Of a stretch of DNA of 64,000 nt, positions 1-10,114 are shown in pieces (positions within the stretch are counted from its first letter, which is position 1; the number at the start of each line of letters is the position of its first letter). The notes beneath the pieces were generated by a model that saw only the letters and a list, made by a program, of their open reading frames with translations, ran no database searches and was not told the DNA's origin. The DNA comes from Podaxis mareebaensis (Eukaryota; Basidiomycota; Agaricomycetes; Agaricales; Agaricaceae), in contig JAEUWP010000262.1 in assembly GCA_018524725.1 (NCBI GenBank), positions 1 to 64,000 of the forward strand, read 5' to 3'. Made by a program: the position numbers and the translations under genes.

Positions 1-335
1 GGAAGAAGTGGAACTCGGTGAGATACAAATGCTCGTTCGAAGTTCGGGCACGTTCGAACTACGGGCAGCCCATAGTACTGTTTGTGGACAATCTTTATGT
101 ATGACCGCCAGGGAATGTCACGATGAATCAATGCCCTCTCTATTCCATCCGGTCAGTAATTCCACCACTCTCCATGGGGTGAGGAAAGAGATACGGAAAG
201 TAGGGAGAACATAACTTAGTCCTAGACTTGGAAAAGTAGACTTGCCGTATTTGGTAAAATGTCACGTGCCCAGTCGCGTCAAGTCCTCTAGATTTGCTGG
301 TCGTACAGGTCTAAGTTCTTTCTTCGCGTCCAACA
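1..335. other. Left-edge non-coding stretch upstream of the nucleoporin gene
   Basis: No recognisable coding exon lies here. A short open frame (8-214, plus) has no familiar motif and no splice partner I could find. The stretch probably holds the promoter and 5' UTR of the nucleoporin gene starting at 336, and possibly the end of a gene cut off by the window edge. Confidence 0.4.
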
Positions 336-2291
336 ATGTCGTAAGTAACCAATCTGTTGTATCCCCTGCTAAACTAAGGAAAACAACCCGAAGATTGTTT
401 GGGAACACAAATCCTCTGTTTGGCGGCAAACCCGCGTCCTCGATCTTTGGGAACCAGACCTCCCAAACCAACCCCCAAGGCAATGCGCTATCCAACGCAC
501 CTCCGCTAGGAACTACTCAAAACCAACCTTCAGGTACCAGTATATTTGGTCAACAAACCCAACAACAACAGCAGCAGCAGCCTGCCGCTAGTGGCAGCGG
601 CTTATTCGGTAGTGGCACAACGAATCAACCTACGACCAATGCATTCGGCAGCAACACGACTCAACAACAGCCTGCCACTGGAGGTGGTATCTTTGGAAAC
701 GCATCAACATCACAACCTCCGGCTGGAGGAGGCATATTCGGGAGTACAAATACACAGCAACAGCCTGCGACTGGGGGAGGTGCTTTTGGATCAACAACGC
801 AGCAACAACCCGCTACACAAACAGGCACTACGTCGTTGTTTGGAAACACGAACCCTACGAACCAGCAGACGGGTACGACGTCGCTATTTGGGAGCACCAA
901 TCAACAGCCGGGTGGTTCATCGTTGTTCGGAAACACAAACACGGGGAATCAGCAGACTGGAGGGACGTCATTATTCGGGAATACGGGGACGTCGAATCAG
1001 ACGGGTGGAACTACATTGTTTGGAAACACGAATACAGCGAACCAACAGCAGAGTGGCACTACTTCGTTGTTTGGCAACACAGGATCGAACACCGGGACGT
1101 CGAGTTTATTTGGAAATACGAACCAGCAACAGCCATCTTCGTTATTCGGTTCGACTACCGCACAACCTGGCCAGTCGACAAGTGCCTTTGGGACAAACTC
1201 GCTATTTGGAAAGCCCGGGAATGGGTACGTTGCGGTTTCTATCATTTTGCATTTACTTGCCCTGATCATTCGATTCATCTCGGGCAGCCTTGGTCAATCG
1301 ACATTCGGTCAATCCCCACAACCAGCCCAACAAGCACAAAATGCTGGACAACTCCCTTTCACGAAGTCTACGAAATTCAACGATCTGCCCGATAATATCA
1401 AACAACTCCTGGAGAACATCGAGTGCGTATCTTGCCTTCTCGTCGTTTCCATTTTATGAACCTTTTGCGCTTAGTACCCACATTCAGGGCCGCGTTCAGA
1501 TCAGTAAGGATCTACATCAACGGAAACTCGGTGAAGAACCCACGAAAGGACAGGAAATGATTAAGCAAATGCAGAAGGTATGTTATGCGCTCTGTCTCGT
1601 TTCCGTCAGGTGCTTAAAAAGGTCACTCGCGTCAGGACCTTCTCAATGCTTCAAACGTCATTCGCAACGATTTCCGGCATACGGAAGATCTGAAAGCGAA
1701 AGTCGATCAAGCAATGCAAGATACTATCGTTGCAACTCGCATTATCGACGCATTCCGCAACCCTCAAAGCGGGACGACATACCTCAAGGATCATGCTGGT
1801 TTCCCATTAGAGTGCGTTGTATTTTCTGGTGTTTGAGTACTTTCTGACCCCACGGTAGATTTTTCCAGCGTGTCACCCAGCAAATGGTCGAACGATTGGC
1901 TTGGTACAAGTCAACAATTGAGGTACTCGGTCTTAGTATTTCTCAGCAGTATCGCATAACCAAACAGTTTCGCAGCAAATTGAACGGAGGCTTTCCTCGT
2001 CCGCTAGCCAAGTGCAAACACCCCAGAGTACGCAACCCGTGCCCCTTTATGTTCATTGGCGCCTAATCATATACTGTAGGTATCGCCGCGACCCTGCAAG
2101 CACAAAATGCCACTTTCCTCGTTCTGGCTAGCAGAACTGCTGCTTTGGAGGCTGAGCTTCAGAAGGTGAAGGCGCTGTATACCCAACTATGGCGCGCTAA
2201 GACTGGTAGTGTGAGAGATCCATTCAATGACACTGATCGGCTGGCGGAAAGTCCTGGCGATCTTGGCTTTGGTGGATTGGTTGTGAAATAG
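336..2291 (+). CDS. NUP49: FG-repeat nucleoporin, Nup49/Nup58 type
   Basis: Component of the central channel of the nuclear pore, where GLFG-type repeats form the transport barrier and the C-terminal coiled coil anchors the protein in the Nsp1-Nup57-Nup49 complex (family knowledge). Eight exons: 336-340, 394-1224, 1288-1422, 1475-1577, 1636-1811, 1859-1922, 1976-2027, 2080-2291, giving 525 aa. The first coding exon is only ATG plus two bases. Splicing to 394 gives the start MSLFGNTNPLFGGKP, exactly the start expected for this family. Residues 1 to about 300 are rich in SLFGNT, GGGIFG and GGTSLFG repeats separated by N/Q/T spacers. From about 303 (KFNDLPDNIKQLLENI) the protein is helical, ending in the conserved YTQLWRAKTGSVRDPF segment. 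The 63-nt intron 1225-1287 is in frame and stop-free, so an unspliced reading looks like a false membrane segment. Confidence 0.9.
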
Positions 2292-2769
2292 ACATACGTT
2301 GTATTCCGATTCTCCTGGCCACTTTCTAGCCTCTTGTATACGCTCTCGACCGTCCCCCTAAGGCACTTTGCTCTGTAACCTCTTTGCTAACATCGCGGTG
2401 TCAGGATTGTTGATTATGATGTAATCTGGGATTAAGATAACGAGACAGGATGAAGCTGGGTGCCTATTCAACTTTATTGCTCCTCTTGCACCGTCCAACA
2501 GTTGACCGATCCTCACCCACCCCTTCATTCATTCTTATAAGACGCAAGCATAGGGCGAATGGCCAAAGGAATGCCGTACCTGCCAGGCACTCCGTTCGAG
2601 ATTGAAATCGACCACATGCACCGCCTGTTGTAGATAGTAATCTCAGCGAGTCGTTAAAGCGCTGGATGCCATGAATACATCAAACGGTGCCCTTCTTCAA
2701 CGTGTCCTTGGTAACAACCCCCTTCCCCACATCCCACCAGTCAACGATTAGGCCCTCCCTTGTGCTGCT
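2292..2769. other. Intergenic spacer, tandem genes
   Basis: About 480 bp between the nucleoporin stop and the next start. It would hold the 3' UTR of the former and the promoter of the latter. I see no repeat, RNA gene or coding exon. Confidence 0.4.
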
Positions 2770-4273
2770 ATGTCTTATAGGCCCAACTCATTGTATCAGC
2801 AAACAGTGTATCAGCAAACAGCGCAGCCGAATAGCGTGTATCAAAATCAGGCACCTGACTCCAGTTCGTCGCAGACGATCGTCCAGGGCCAGGATGTAGT
2901 TTCTGGTGACCAATACCGCTACGCGCTACAGAACTTCGTACGTCCCAGCAAGAATTCAAAGTTATCGAGGCTGATTGAAGATACATGACGGTTAGCGCAT
3001 CGCTCACGAGAAAGTCGAGCAACAGAGGTTGCAACTTGAGGAACAAGAACGACAAGTTGCTCAACTCCGAGCACGTATTGCTCTACTCGAAGGAGGAACC
3101 GGATTGCAGATACAGGGCCCAGGAGGGAATACTATCGATGACTTTTCGATTAAAGTATGTCTCGGACGTGATCAATCCCTTCTGATCTTCATGGTGAATG
3201 CTTACGAGTCTACACTGTGTCCTACTAGAGTGCCGCTTCGCAACTCGACAAGCTGATCAATCGCTGGGCAGCGGATATTATCCGCACTCCTCCTGCCCCA
3301 CTTCGCGATATCTGTGCTGCAATTTTGTCCGACGTCGCGTCTTCCGCTGGTTTGGAGATTGACCATGTCGAGGGCACGCCCATGCAGATCCAGGCTTATC
3401 TCCGTCATGCGATGGCGGAGACGATATCGGAAGGAATTATCAATTGCCTTATCGTAACGAATTCCAGCGAGGCGAACGTTCAACTCACACGGATCCACGA
3501 ACATATCTTCGCTCGTAAGTTCTTTCTGATCTTTGATCATAATATCCCGCCTAAAAACTACGTTCATGTGCGTGTTTTCAATTTTCGGACCCAATTCGCC
3601 ACTCGCGCGGCTGATATTGTTCCTGCTCTCCATCGGCGGGGGTGCAATGGGATTTATGATTGTTACCACTGTGCACAGGTGACCCAACGGTTGCTAGTGT
3701 CTGGCGGCGGCAAACATTTTCGGCCGCAGTAGACTCTTGCACACCCGAAATGACATCTGCCATTCTTCACGAGCACATCCCAGAACTCATGCGAGTCCTC
3801 CACGGGGCTATGCCCGTCTCGGGTGGAATCTCCATCATCGATTCTGCCTACGCATTCTCTCGAATGCTGCATGGTTCCGGTTCAAGCTCGGGAGATGCTT
3901 TCTATCGTGCGTTTGTCCCAGAGTTGGGGAGCACACTTTATCCGAGGCAAATCGAGCTCGTAAAGAGATGCTTGAAGAGCGAACGTGGAGAACTCGACAG
4001 GGTCGGGGCGACCATTTTTCCGGGGTTGGTCAAGATTAGCCAGGGAGTGAAGCAACCGAATGGCCAGATTGGGGACAACATACAGGTGCATCCTAAATCT
4101 TTGTGATGTATTCTTCCGAATATCCGCGTTGACCCCAGGCTTTATAGACGGTTGTACGCAGAGCCCAAGTGATTTGTGAGTGTGCATTGGGAGGGGCTGT
4201 GGGGTTACCACCCCAGGGCATGCCCACGGGCAACGGGTCCATGCCTATTGCTCCTGGACCGATTCCGATGTGA
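2770..4273 (+). CDS. Conserved-looking protein of unknown function with N-terminal coiled coil
   Basis: I do not recognise the family. Five exons join cleanly: 2770-2937, 2996-3154, 3229-3514, 3679-4085, 4148-4273, giving 381 aa. The first ~55 residues are rich in Y, Q, N and S (repeated YQQT). A heptad-like helix follows (EKVEQQRLQLEEQERQVAQL) and then a mainly helical, soluble region containing the phrases INRWAADIIRTPPAPLRDIC, PELMRVLHGAMPVSGG and SLYPRQ-like LGSTLYPRQIELVKRC. The C-terminus is a short Gly/Pro/Met tail. No membrane segment or signal peptide is visible. The third intron (3515-3678, 164 nt) is longer than its neighbours, so that junction is less sure, although it restores a continuous reading frame. 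It lies 480 bp behind the nucleoporin gene on the same strand. Confidence 0.75.
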
Positions 4274-5362
4274 ACCGGAAAGAGAGGGGAATCTACTGTA
4301 GTCTTGTCCTATGTCTATATTGGGTACTTATCCTCTGTTGCAGTTTAGCAGGATCAATACTCTTCTTCAACATTCAATAGAGGTCGAAGCCCATATCTCG
4401 GTGCCGTTCCCATAGAGCACCCCAAAAGAATTGCTATTCTGATTATTTCACCTGGCGTCACAAGATCGAGTCAAAAGCCATTTTGTGTCGCTTCTACTCT
4501 GCGAAGCATGCCTTCAATACTATTCTTGTCTCATCAACTAGATTTACATATGGGGCTTCGAACTCGACATCTCTCGCAGATATCTAGCTTATTTTTTTCT
4601 CCTTGCTTCATCCCACTTTACATCCGCGAGGCCCACAATCCACAGTTTCTACCAGTCCCAATTTTGCGCGCTCGACCTGAGGTAGTACCCTTGGCAATGG
4701 CTTGGGTTCCAGGCGGCTACAGATGTGGTGGGATTTCTCCGCTCTCCGCTGTTATTTCTCCGAAACTGCGTAGCGGAAAAATACCTTTCACCCCGGCCAA
4801 AAAGTAACGCGTTGTAATTTGTACGTCTGGGTGTTAAGCTTTTTGAATGTTGTGACTACACACTGATTGGTGTTATTCTGTCAAAAGAAACGACCACGCT
4901 TCCGGTGGTAATTAATTGTCTCCGTTATTTCTCCGACATGGAATTCCTTAGATCTTCGTCGGACTTACGGTGATTCAAAATCAGAATCCAGCATCATATC
5001 ATCTTCATCACCGGTGACGGATCGGCAAAAACAACAGTACATACCGCGACTTCAACTAGTATCCCTGATGGTCCGGCCCAATAACGACCAGGCTTGGCTC
5101 GATACACCACCTCTGCCATCTCCTTCGTCGTCACATGCTGTAGATTTTGCAAGCCAAAAGTGATTGTTTCCTTGATCGGTTACCAACGAGCACCAACGAG
5201 GCCGTTCGCTGCGACAGTGAGTTCCGTGAATCTTCGATCCGAAGAGCCGCCAATCCTCACTGAACATCGTCAAGTCTTGCAACAGCGGCTCATAATCTCC
5301 TCTTATGCTGGAGGGTCTTGTTCGCGACGCCGGTGATTTTCCGCGAGGATCTGGATTCGTAG
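4274..5362. promoter_or_regulatory. Upstream region of the first GH7 gene
   Basis: About 1.1 kb without a supportable gene. It contains the 13-bp direct repeat and third related copy described separately, single matches to the fungal CreA/Cre1 consensus SYGGRG (4791-4796 on the minus strand, 5308-5313 on the plus strand) and ends at a TATA box. The role as a cellulase promoter is inferred from position. Confidence 0.5.
4733..4936 (+). repeat. Repeated promoter element ATTTCTCCG (three copies)
   Basis: ATTTCTCCG occurs at 4733-4741, 4754-4762 and 4927-4935. The second and third copies extend to a 13-bp identical direct repeat GTTATTTCTCCGA (4751-4763 and 4924-4936). They lie 500-710 bp upstream of the first GH7 start. 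They could be binding sites for an activator; this is inference from repetition and position only. Confidence 0.45.
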
Positions 5363-5370
5363 TATAAAAG
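5363..5370 (+). promoter_or_regulatory. TATA box of the first GH7 gene
   Basis: TATAAAAG starts 76 bp upstream of the ATG at 5439, a normal distance for a strongly expressed fungal secreted enzyme gene. The second GH7 gene has TATTTAAG 74 bp before its ATG. Confidence 0.65.
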
Positions 5371-5438
5371 ATAGACGATGAAAGCCAGGAGCTACATCAG
5401 CCCGTCTGACATCCAAAAACATCTACACCCCCTGCAAA

Positions 5439-7122
5439 ATGTTCCCCAAGGTCGCTCTCCTAGCCCTCTCCTTCGCGGCTGTTGCTTTCGGTCAGCAGGC
5501 TGGTACCCTCACCGCCGAGACTCACCCCTCCCTCCCCTGGCAGAGGTGCACCAAGTCTGGTGGTTGCACGAATGTCTCTTCCGGCACGGTCAGCCTCGAC
5601 GCCAACTGGCGCTGGCTCCACACCACCAGTGGCTACACCAACTGCTACACCGGCAGTGCTTTCGACACCAGCATCTGTACCGATGGAGCAACCTGTGCTG
5701 CCAAATGCGCTCTCGAAGGTGCTGACTACTCCGGCACTTACGGTATCACCACCAGTGGCAACGCTCTCACCCTCAAGTTTGTCACTTCTGGCTCATCCAA
5801 GAACGTCGGTTCTCGTGTCTATCTCATGAAGGACGAGTCTCACTACGAGATGTTCAAACCCCTCAACCAAGAGTTCACCTTCGACGTCGATGTCTCCCAG
5901 CTTCCTTGCGGTCTCAACGGTGCCCTTTATTTCTCTGAAATGGAGGAGGATGGCGGCATGGCTGCCCACCCTGGCAACAAGGCCGGTGCCAAATACGGCA
6001 CTGGTTACTGCGACTCCCAGTGCCCCCGTGATATCAAGTTCATCAATGGCGAGGTGAGTTTTTTTTTTTTTTCACGGAATTTGGTGATACGGAACCCCTT
6101 TACTTATCATGTCGTCAACAGGCTAATGTTGACGGTTGGTCCGGCTCCGACAACGATCCCAACGCTGGAAAAGGCAACTGGGGTGCTTGCTGCAATGAGA
6201 TGGACATTTGGGAGGCCAACTCCATCTCCACCGCTTATACTCCCCACCCTTGCACGAGTACCGGTATCTACCGCTGCTCTGGCACTGAGTGCGGTACCAA
6301 CGACCGCTATGCAACTGTTTGCGATCCTGACGGTTGCGACTTCAACTCGTTCCGTATGGGTGACAAGTCCTTCTATGGCAAGGGCTTGACTGTCGATACG
6401 AGCCGCAAGTTCACCGTCGTGACCCAATTCCTTACCAACAACAACTCCACCTCCGGCACCCTCAGCGAGATCCGCCGTCTCTATGTTCAGGATGGCAAGG
6501 TCATCCAGAACTCCAAGGTCAACATCCCCGGCATGGACGCCTACGACTCTATCACCGCAGACTACTGCACCACCCAGAAGACTGTCTTCGGCGATTACGA
6601 CCAGTTCGGCAAGAGGGGTGGCATGGCTGAAATGAGCGCCGCCATGGCTCGTGGTATGGTCCTCGTTCTCTCCGTTTGGGACGACCACGAGGCCCGAATG
6701 CTCTGGCTGGACTCCAGCTACCCCACCGATGCCGACCCAAGCAAGCCCGGTATCGCTCGTGGGACTTGCCCGACAGACTCCGGTGTACCCAGTGAAATCG
6801 AGGAATCGGCTGCAAATGCCTCCGTCACCTTCTCCAACATCCGCTTCGGTGACATCGGCTCCACCTTCTCTGGCTCAGGCAGCACAACCCCGCCCGCTGG
6901 CACTACCACAACCCCGCCCACTGGCACTACCACCACCACCTCTTCTGGCGCTACTCAAACCCACTACGGCCAATGGTGAGTTCCTGGTTATCCGCTGAGA
7001 AAGAATCTGGTTACTGATAATATTCCTCCTTTAGCGGTGGCCAAGGCTGGAACGGCCCTACCGTCTGCGCTTCTGGCTTTACCTGCCAGGTCCTCAATCC
7101 CTGGTATAGCCAGTGCTTGTAA
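5439..7122 (+). CDS. cbh1: GH7 cellobiohydrolase (CBHI) with C-terminal CBM1
   Basis: Secreted reducing-end exo-cellulase that releases cellobiose processively from crystalline cellulose. Exons 5439-6053, 6122-6975 and 7035-7122 give 518 aa. Residues 1-18 are a signal peptide, with mature start QQAGT. The catalytic motif EMDIWEAN places the nucleophile at E231, the assisting aspartate at D233 and the acid/base at E236, equivalent to E212/D214/E217 of Trichoderma reesei Cel7A. A Ser/Gly/Thr/Pro linker follows, then a CBM1 (about 486-518) starting HYGQCGGQGWNG with aromatic residues for cellulose binding. The second intron falls inside the TGC codon at the CBM1 start; reading through it gives a false stop after GQW. 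The first intron contains a T13 tract. Both intron positions match the second GH7 gene at 52168. The downstream neighbour MIC60 is convergent and unrelated. Confidence 0.97.
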
Positions 7123-7631
7123 ATAGATAGATAGATAACTACCTGTCACTAAATCATTTGTAGCAAAATATGTACGAGCTAGCCTCATCCTTGTAATAAT
7201 ATCTTAAAACAGTCGCATTGTCTCTCTCTACTTGTATCGTGCCGATCGCAACGCAATTCAATAATGCCTTCAAAGTCCAGTGGTATTCAACCGTAACTAT
7301 GTATAAGGAACGGTCTGGTCTGGTATTTCTTTTGAGTCGTTGATTGGTTTAATGTTCCCATCTCCATATTCACTCATCAAGGCATTTGGCACGTAGGACA
7401 ATATTTGTACCTTATGCCGGCGGTATGTGTATAACGGGCGCAATTAAAACAACGTTCTAGGTACATATGATTTGTCCAGTCGGTTGTATGTGTCCAAGTG
7501 GTAATGGTGATGACACTTGGGTTAAATCTATCAAAGCAATCTCGGAGGTATCCACATTTAGACTTACACCGCATTTGGTGAGTGTTTTGAGAGCTCGGTT
7601 GTCTAAAATCTATATGGGTAACAATGACTGA
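7123..7631. other. Convergent intergenic region
   Basis: About 510 bp between the stops of two convergent genes (GH7 plus, MIC60 minus). It begins with three tandem TAGA units and otherwise holds AT-rich 3' UTR sequence. No gene seen. Confidence 0.4.
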
Positions 7632-9838
7632 CTACACAACAAGTAGGGAAGCGAGAGTGGCCTGAGTTTGAACGACCTATAACACAAGTCAGATAAGGAT
7701 CATTATGCGAGACAAATGAACATACGTCAAGGGCTTGTTGGACCTCTAGTCTTCTCCTGGCAGCTTCGAGCCAATCGTGCAAAAGAACCTTAGCAGGGCC
7801 CTTAAGCTGATTAAGTTCACGAGCAGCGCTGTCCAGGTCCTTTTCATTGAGGTAGTACTCAGCGCGTGCCAACACGCTTAACACGTCGTCACCAGGAACC
7901 AAACCGTGGCGCTTGAAGCGCAAACCAGAAAGAGCCCGGCTAGCGAGGTACGAAAGGACACCAGCATTCTCATCGGGGACGAGAGCGACCTCAGCGACCT
8001 TGGGAGCAACCTCATTTGTGAACCAGGTAGACAGATCAGCGAATGGCTCGACGCCAACATCAGGAACGTCGGTTTGTTCTAGCGAGTCAAGTGCAGCAGA
8101 GACGACGGGATCTTCACGAGCAGCAGCGATGTGACGAAGAACGCGAAGTTCCTCACGGAAAGGTTTACGAACCGGGGAAGAGATAGCAGCAGAATTGAGG
8201 GTGCGGAGTGCGGACCAAAGAGCGTGGATGCGGATATTATCATCAAGGTAACTGGCATTGTCGAGGGCGATGCGTTCCAAGCGTTTGAGATCAGCAGAGA
8301 GCTCGTCGAGCTTGGCCAGTCGACCGCCACGCTCTTGTTCCACGCGAACTTTGATATCACGAATCCAGCGACGTTGAAGCTCAATGCCTTGAGCAATGAC
8401 CTCTTCCTTTAGTCTGATTAAATTACGCGTTAGTCCGAATTCGGAGCAAAGGCAGAAGCAGCGCACCGTTCATTGATGAGTTCTGTCTGCGTCCGCAGCT
8501 CGTTTTCAAGCTTCTCACGGTATGCCTGAATGATTTTGGCCCTCTCTTCCTCGGAGAACTTCTTGAAATCCTCCTGCTGGTGGTCGAGTTTATCCTGAGC
8601 CTCCATTTCTAGTTCAAGAAGTTTGATAGAGTATTCACGGGTCTGCTCGTCAAGCTTGGCTTCAAGAGCTACCCGCTCATCTTCACGAACTTTCTCAAAT
8701 CGGTCGGCAAGAGCTGTAAGGTCATTCTTGGCGGTCTCGAGGACGTCCGAGGCCTTTGATGCAGCGACCGGGTTTGTAGCAAGGTAGGAGGCGAGGTTAT
8801 CGATGGTACCAGCTAGGTGGGAGATAATAGGTTCGGATTCGGTAAGGGAGGAAACGGCGGGAGCGACGAGGGGAAGTGGGACGGATTTAATCTCCTCCTG
8901 CTTTTCCTCAGCTTTCTCTGCTGGCTTCGCTTCAGCCTTCTTAGGGGGTGAAGGGCGCTTGAAGCCCGGGGGAGGTTCAAATCCTAGTGGTAATGGAGCA
9001 CTATAGACGTCTGGTTCTGAAGGAGTGGACTCAAGGGTGGGCGCGGTCTCTGCTTGTGGTTGTACGTCTGCGGGATAAGGCTTTCCAGCAATGGCAGCCT
9101 CCGCTCTTGATACAAGTTCTTCAAGCTCTGGAGAGACCTTCTTCGCTGGAGTAGCAGTGGCTTCAGCTTTCGGGGCAGGTTGGGGAGCCGTTTTAGGGGC
9201 TTCCGGCTTGGCGGGAGCGGAAACCGCCTTCTCAACGCGTTTTGGTGCACCTGTGATGGCTTTAGTGACCGCGGCCTTAGCCTCCCGGGCTTTCTTCTCC
9301 GCCTCCTCCTTCACCTCCTCAGCCTCGCCGGTGACCTTCTTGACCAAGTTGGAGATGAAGCTGTACGTGGTGACGAAAGTCTCCGTGCTAAACTCGATGA
9401 CGTCGTCGGCAGTGAGGTTGTCCCAACCATGCGTTTCTGCATATTCGAGCATGTGTAGACCAAGAGGAACGTGTTCGGAGAAAAAGTCATAGTAGGGCTG
9501 GTTGTTGAACGCGACGAAGGTGCTGCCGACGTAGAAGGTGCCAGTGAGGGCGGTTGTCGCCAAGAATACTTTGCGAATAACACTTTTCTTCTTGGGAGCT
9601 GGAGCAGCTTCGGTAGCGAGGCGCTGAAAGATATGTCAGCTATTGATTTTGAATATGTTGGGATAGGCTTAATGGGAAGGAGGGTTTGTGCATTTATATG
9701 CTAGCATTCCGGCGAAGCCTGGAAGCAATATGCATGATATATTTCAAGGAATGGACAACTCACCCTTCTCACCACCCTCACGGCATTCCGACTAGAGGTC
9801 GAGGCGGCCTGCCTGGCGACAGGCAGCGCGCGATACAT
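7632..9838 (-). CDS. MIC60: MICOS complex subunit MIC60 (mitofilin)
   Basis: Inner-membrane organiser of mitochondrial crista junctions. Minus-strand exons 9764-9838, 8467-9623, 7738-8413 and 7632-7676 give 650 aa. The N-terminus (MYRALPVARQAASTSSRNAV) is basic and Ser-rich, a typical mitochondrial targeting sequence. A single membrane segment follows (ATTALTGTFYVGSTFVAF). The middle is Ala/Pro/Lys/Glu-rich, then long coiled coils (AEKKAREAKAAVTKAI, and the helix around EFKKFSEEERAKII). The C-terminal mitofilin domain contains LRTLNSAAISSPVRKPF, ALSGLRFKRHGLVPGDDVLS and ARAEYYLNEKDLDSAARELN. The last exon codes only VVQTQATLASLLVV, the usual end of the family. The first intron is 140 nt. The gene diverges from the Atg22-like gene. 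Confidence 0.95.
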
Positions 9839-10114
9839 GTTCTGTACGCGACCCAATGAGCGTTGAGCTTGTTGCACGTCGCGAGGACGAAAGAGAGAGC
9901 TGGATGTTACGGACGTCGACGAGCAGGATTGTTTGTATCCGAGTTTGTCCGCCACGCTCACGTGCCACCGAAATCCATTTATTCGATCTATTTTAGGGCT
10001 ATTTTCGCTTCTCAAGGACTCCTCTGTCATGCGGTCCGTCAAATTACTATGTGGAGTTTGATTTTGCCACAAACTTGTGCACGCAGTCGCTAAAGGCTTG
10101 TTACCGCCTACATC
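9839..10114. promoter_or_regulatory. Bidirectional promoter between MIC60 and the Atg22-like gene
   Basis: Only 276 bp separate the two divergent start codons, so both promoters must sit here or overlap the first exons. No clear TATA box is visible. Confidence 0.5.

Noticed and set aside
8..214. Open frame at the left edge as a gene
   Set aside because: No motif, no splice partner and position within the likely promoter of the nucleoporin gene.
661..1278. Minus-strand frames across the FG repeats
   Set aside because: They are shadows of the low-complexity nucleoporin coding sequence; their residues are only reverse-read repeats.
6107..6939. Minus-strand open frames within the GH7 gene
   Set aside because: High GC at third positions of the cellulase codons creates stop-free antisense frames; the same occurs in the second copy at 52769-53398.
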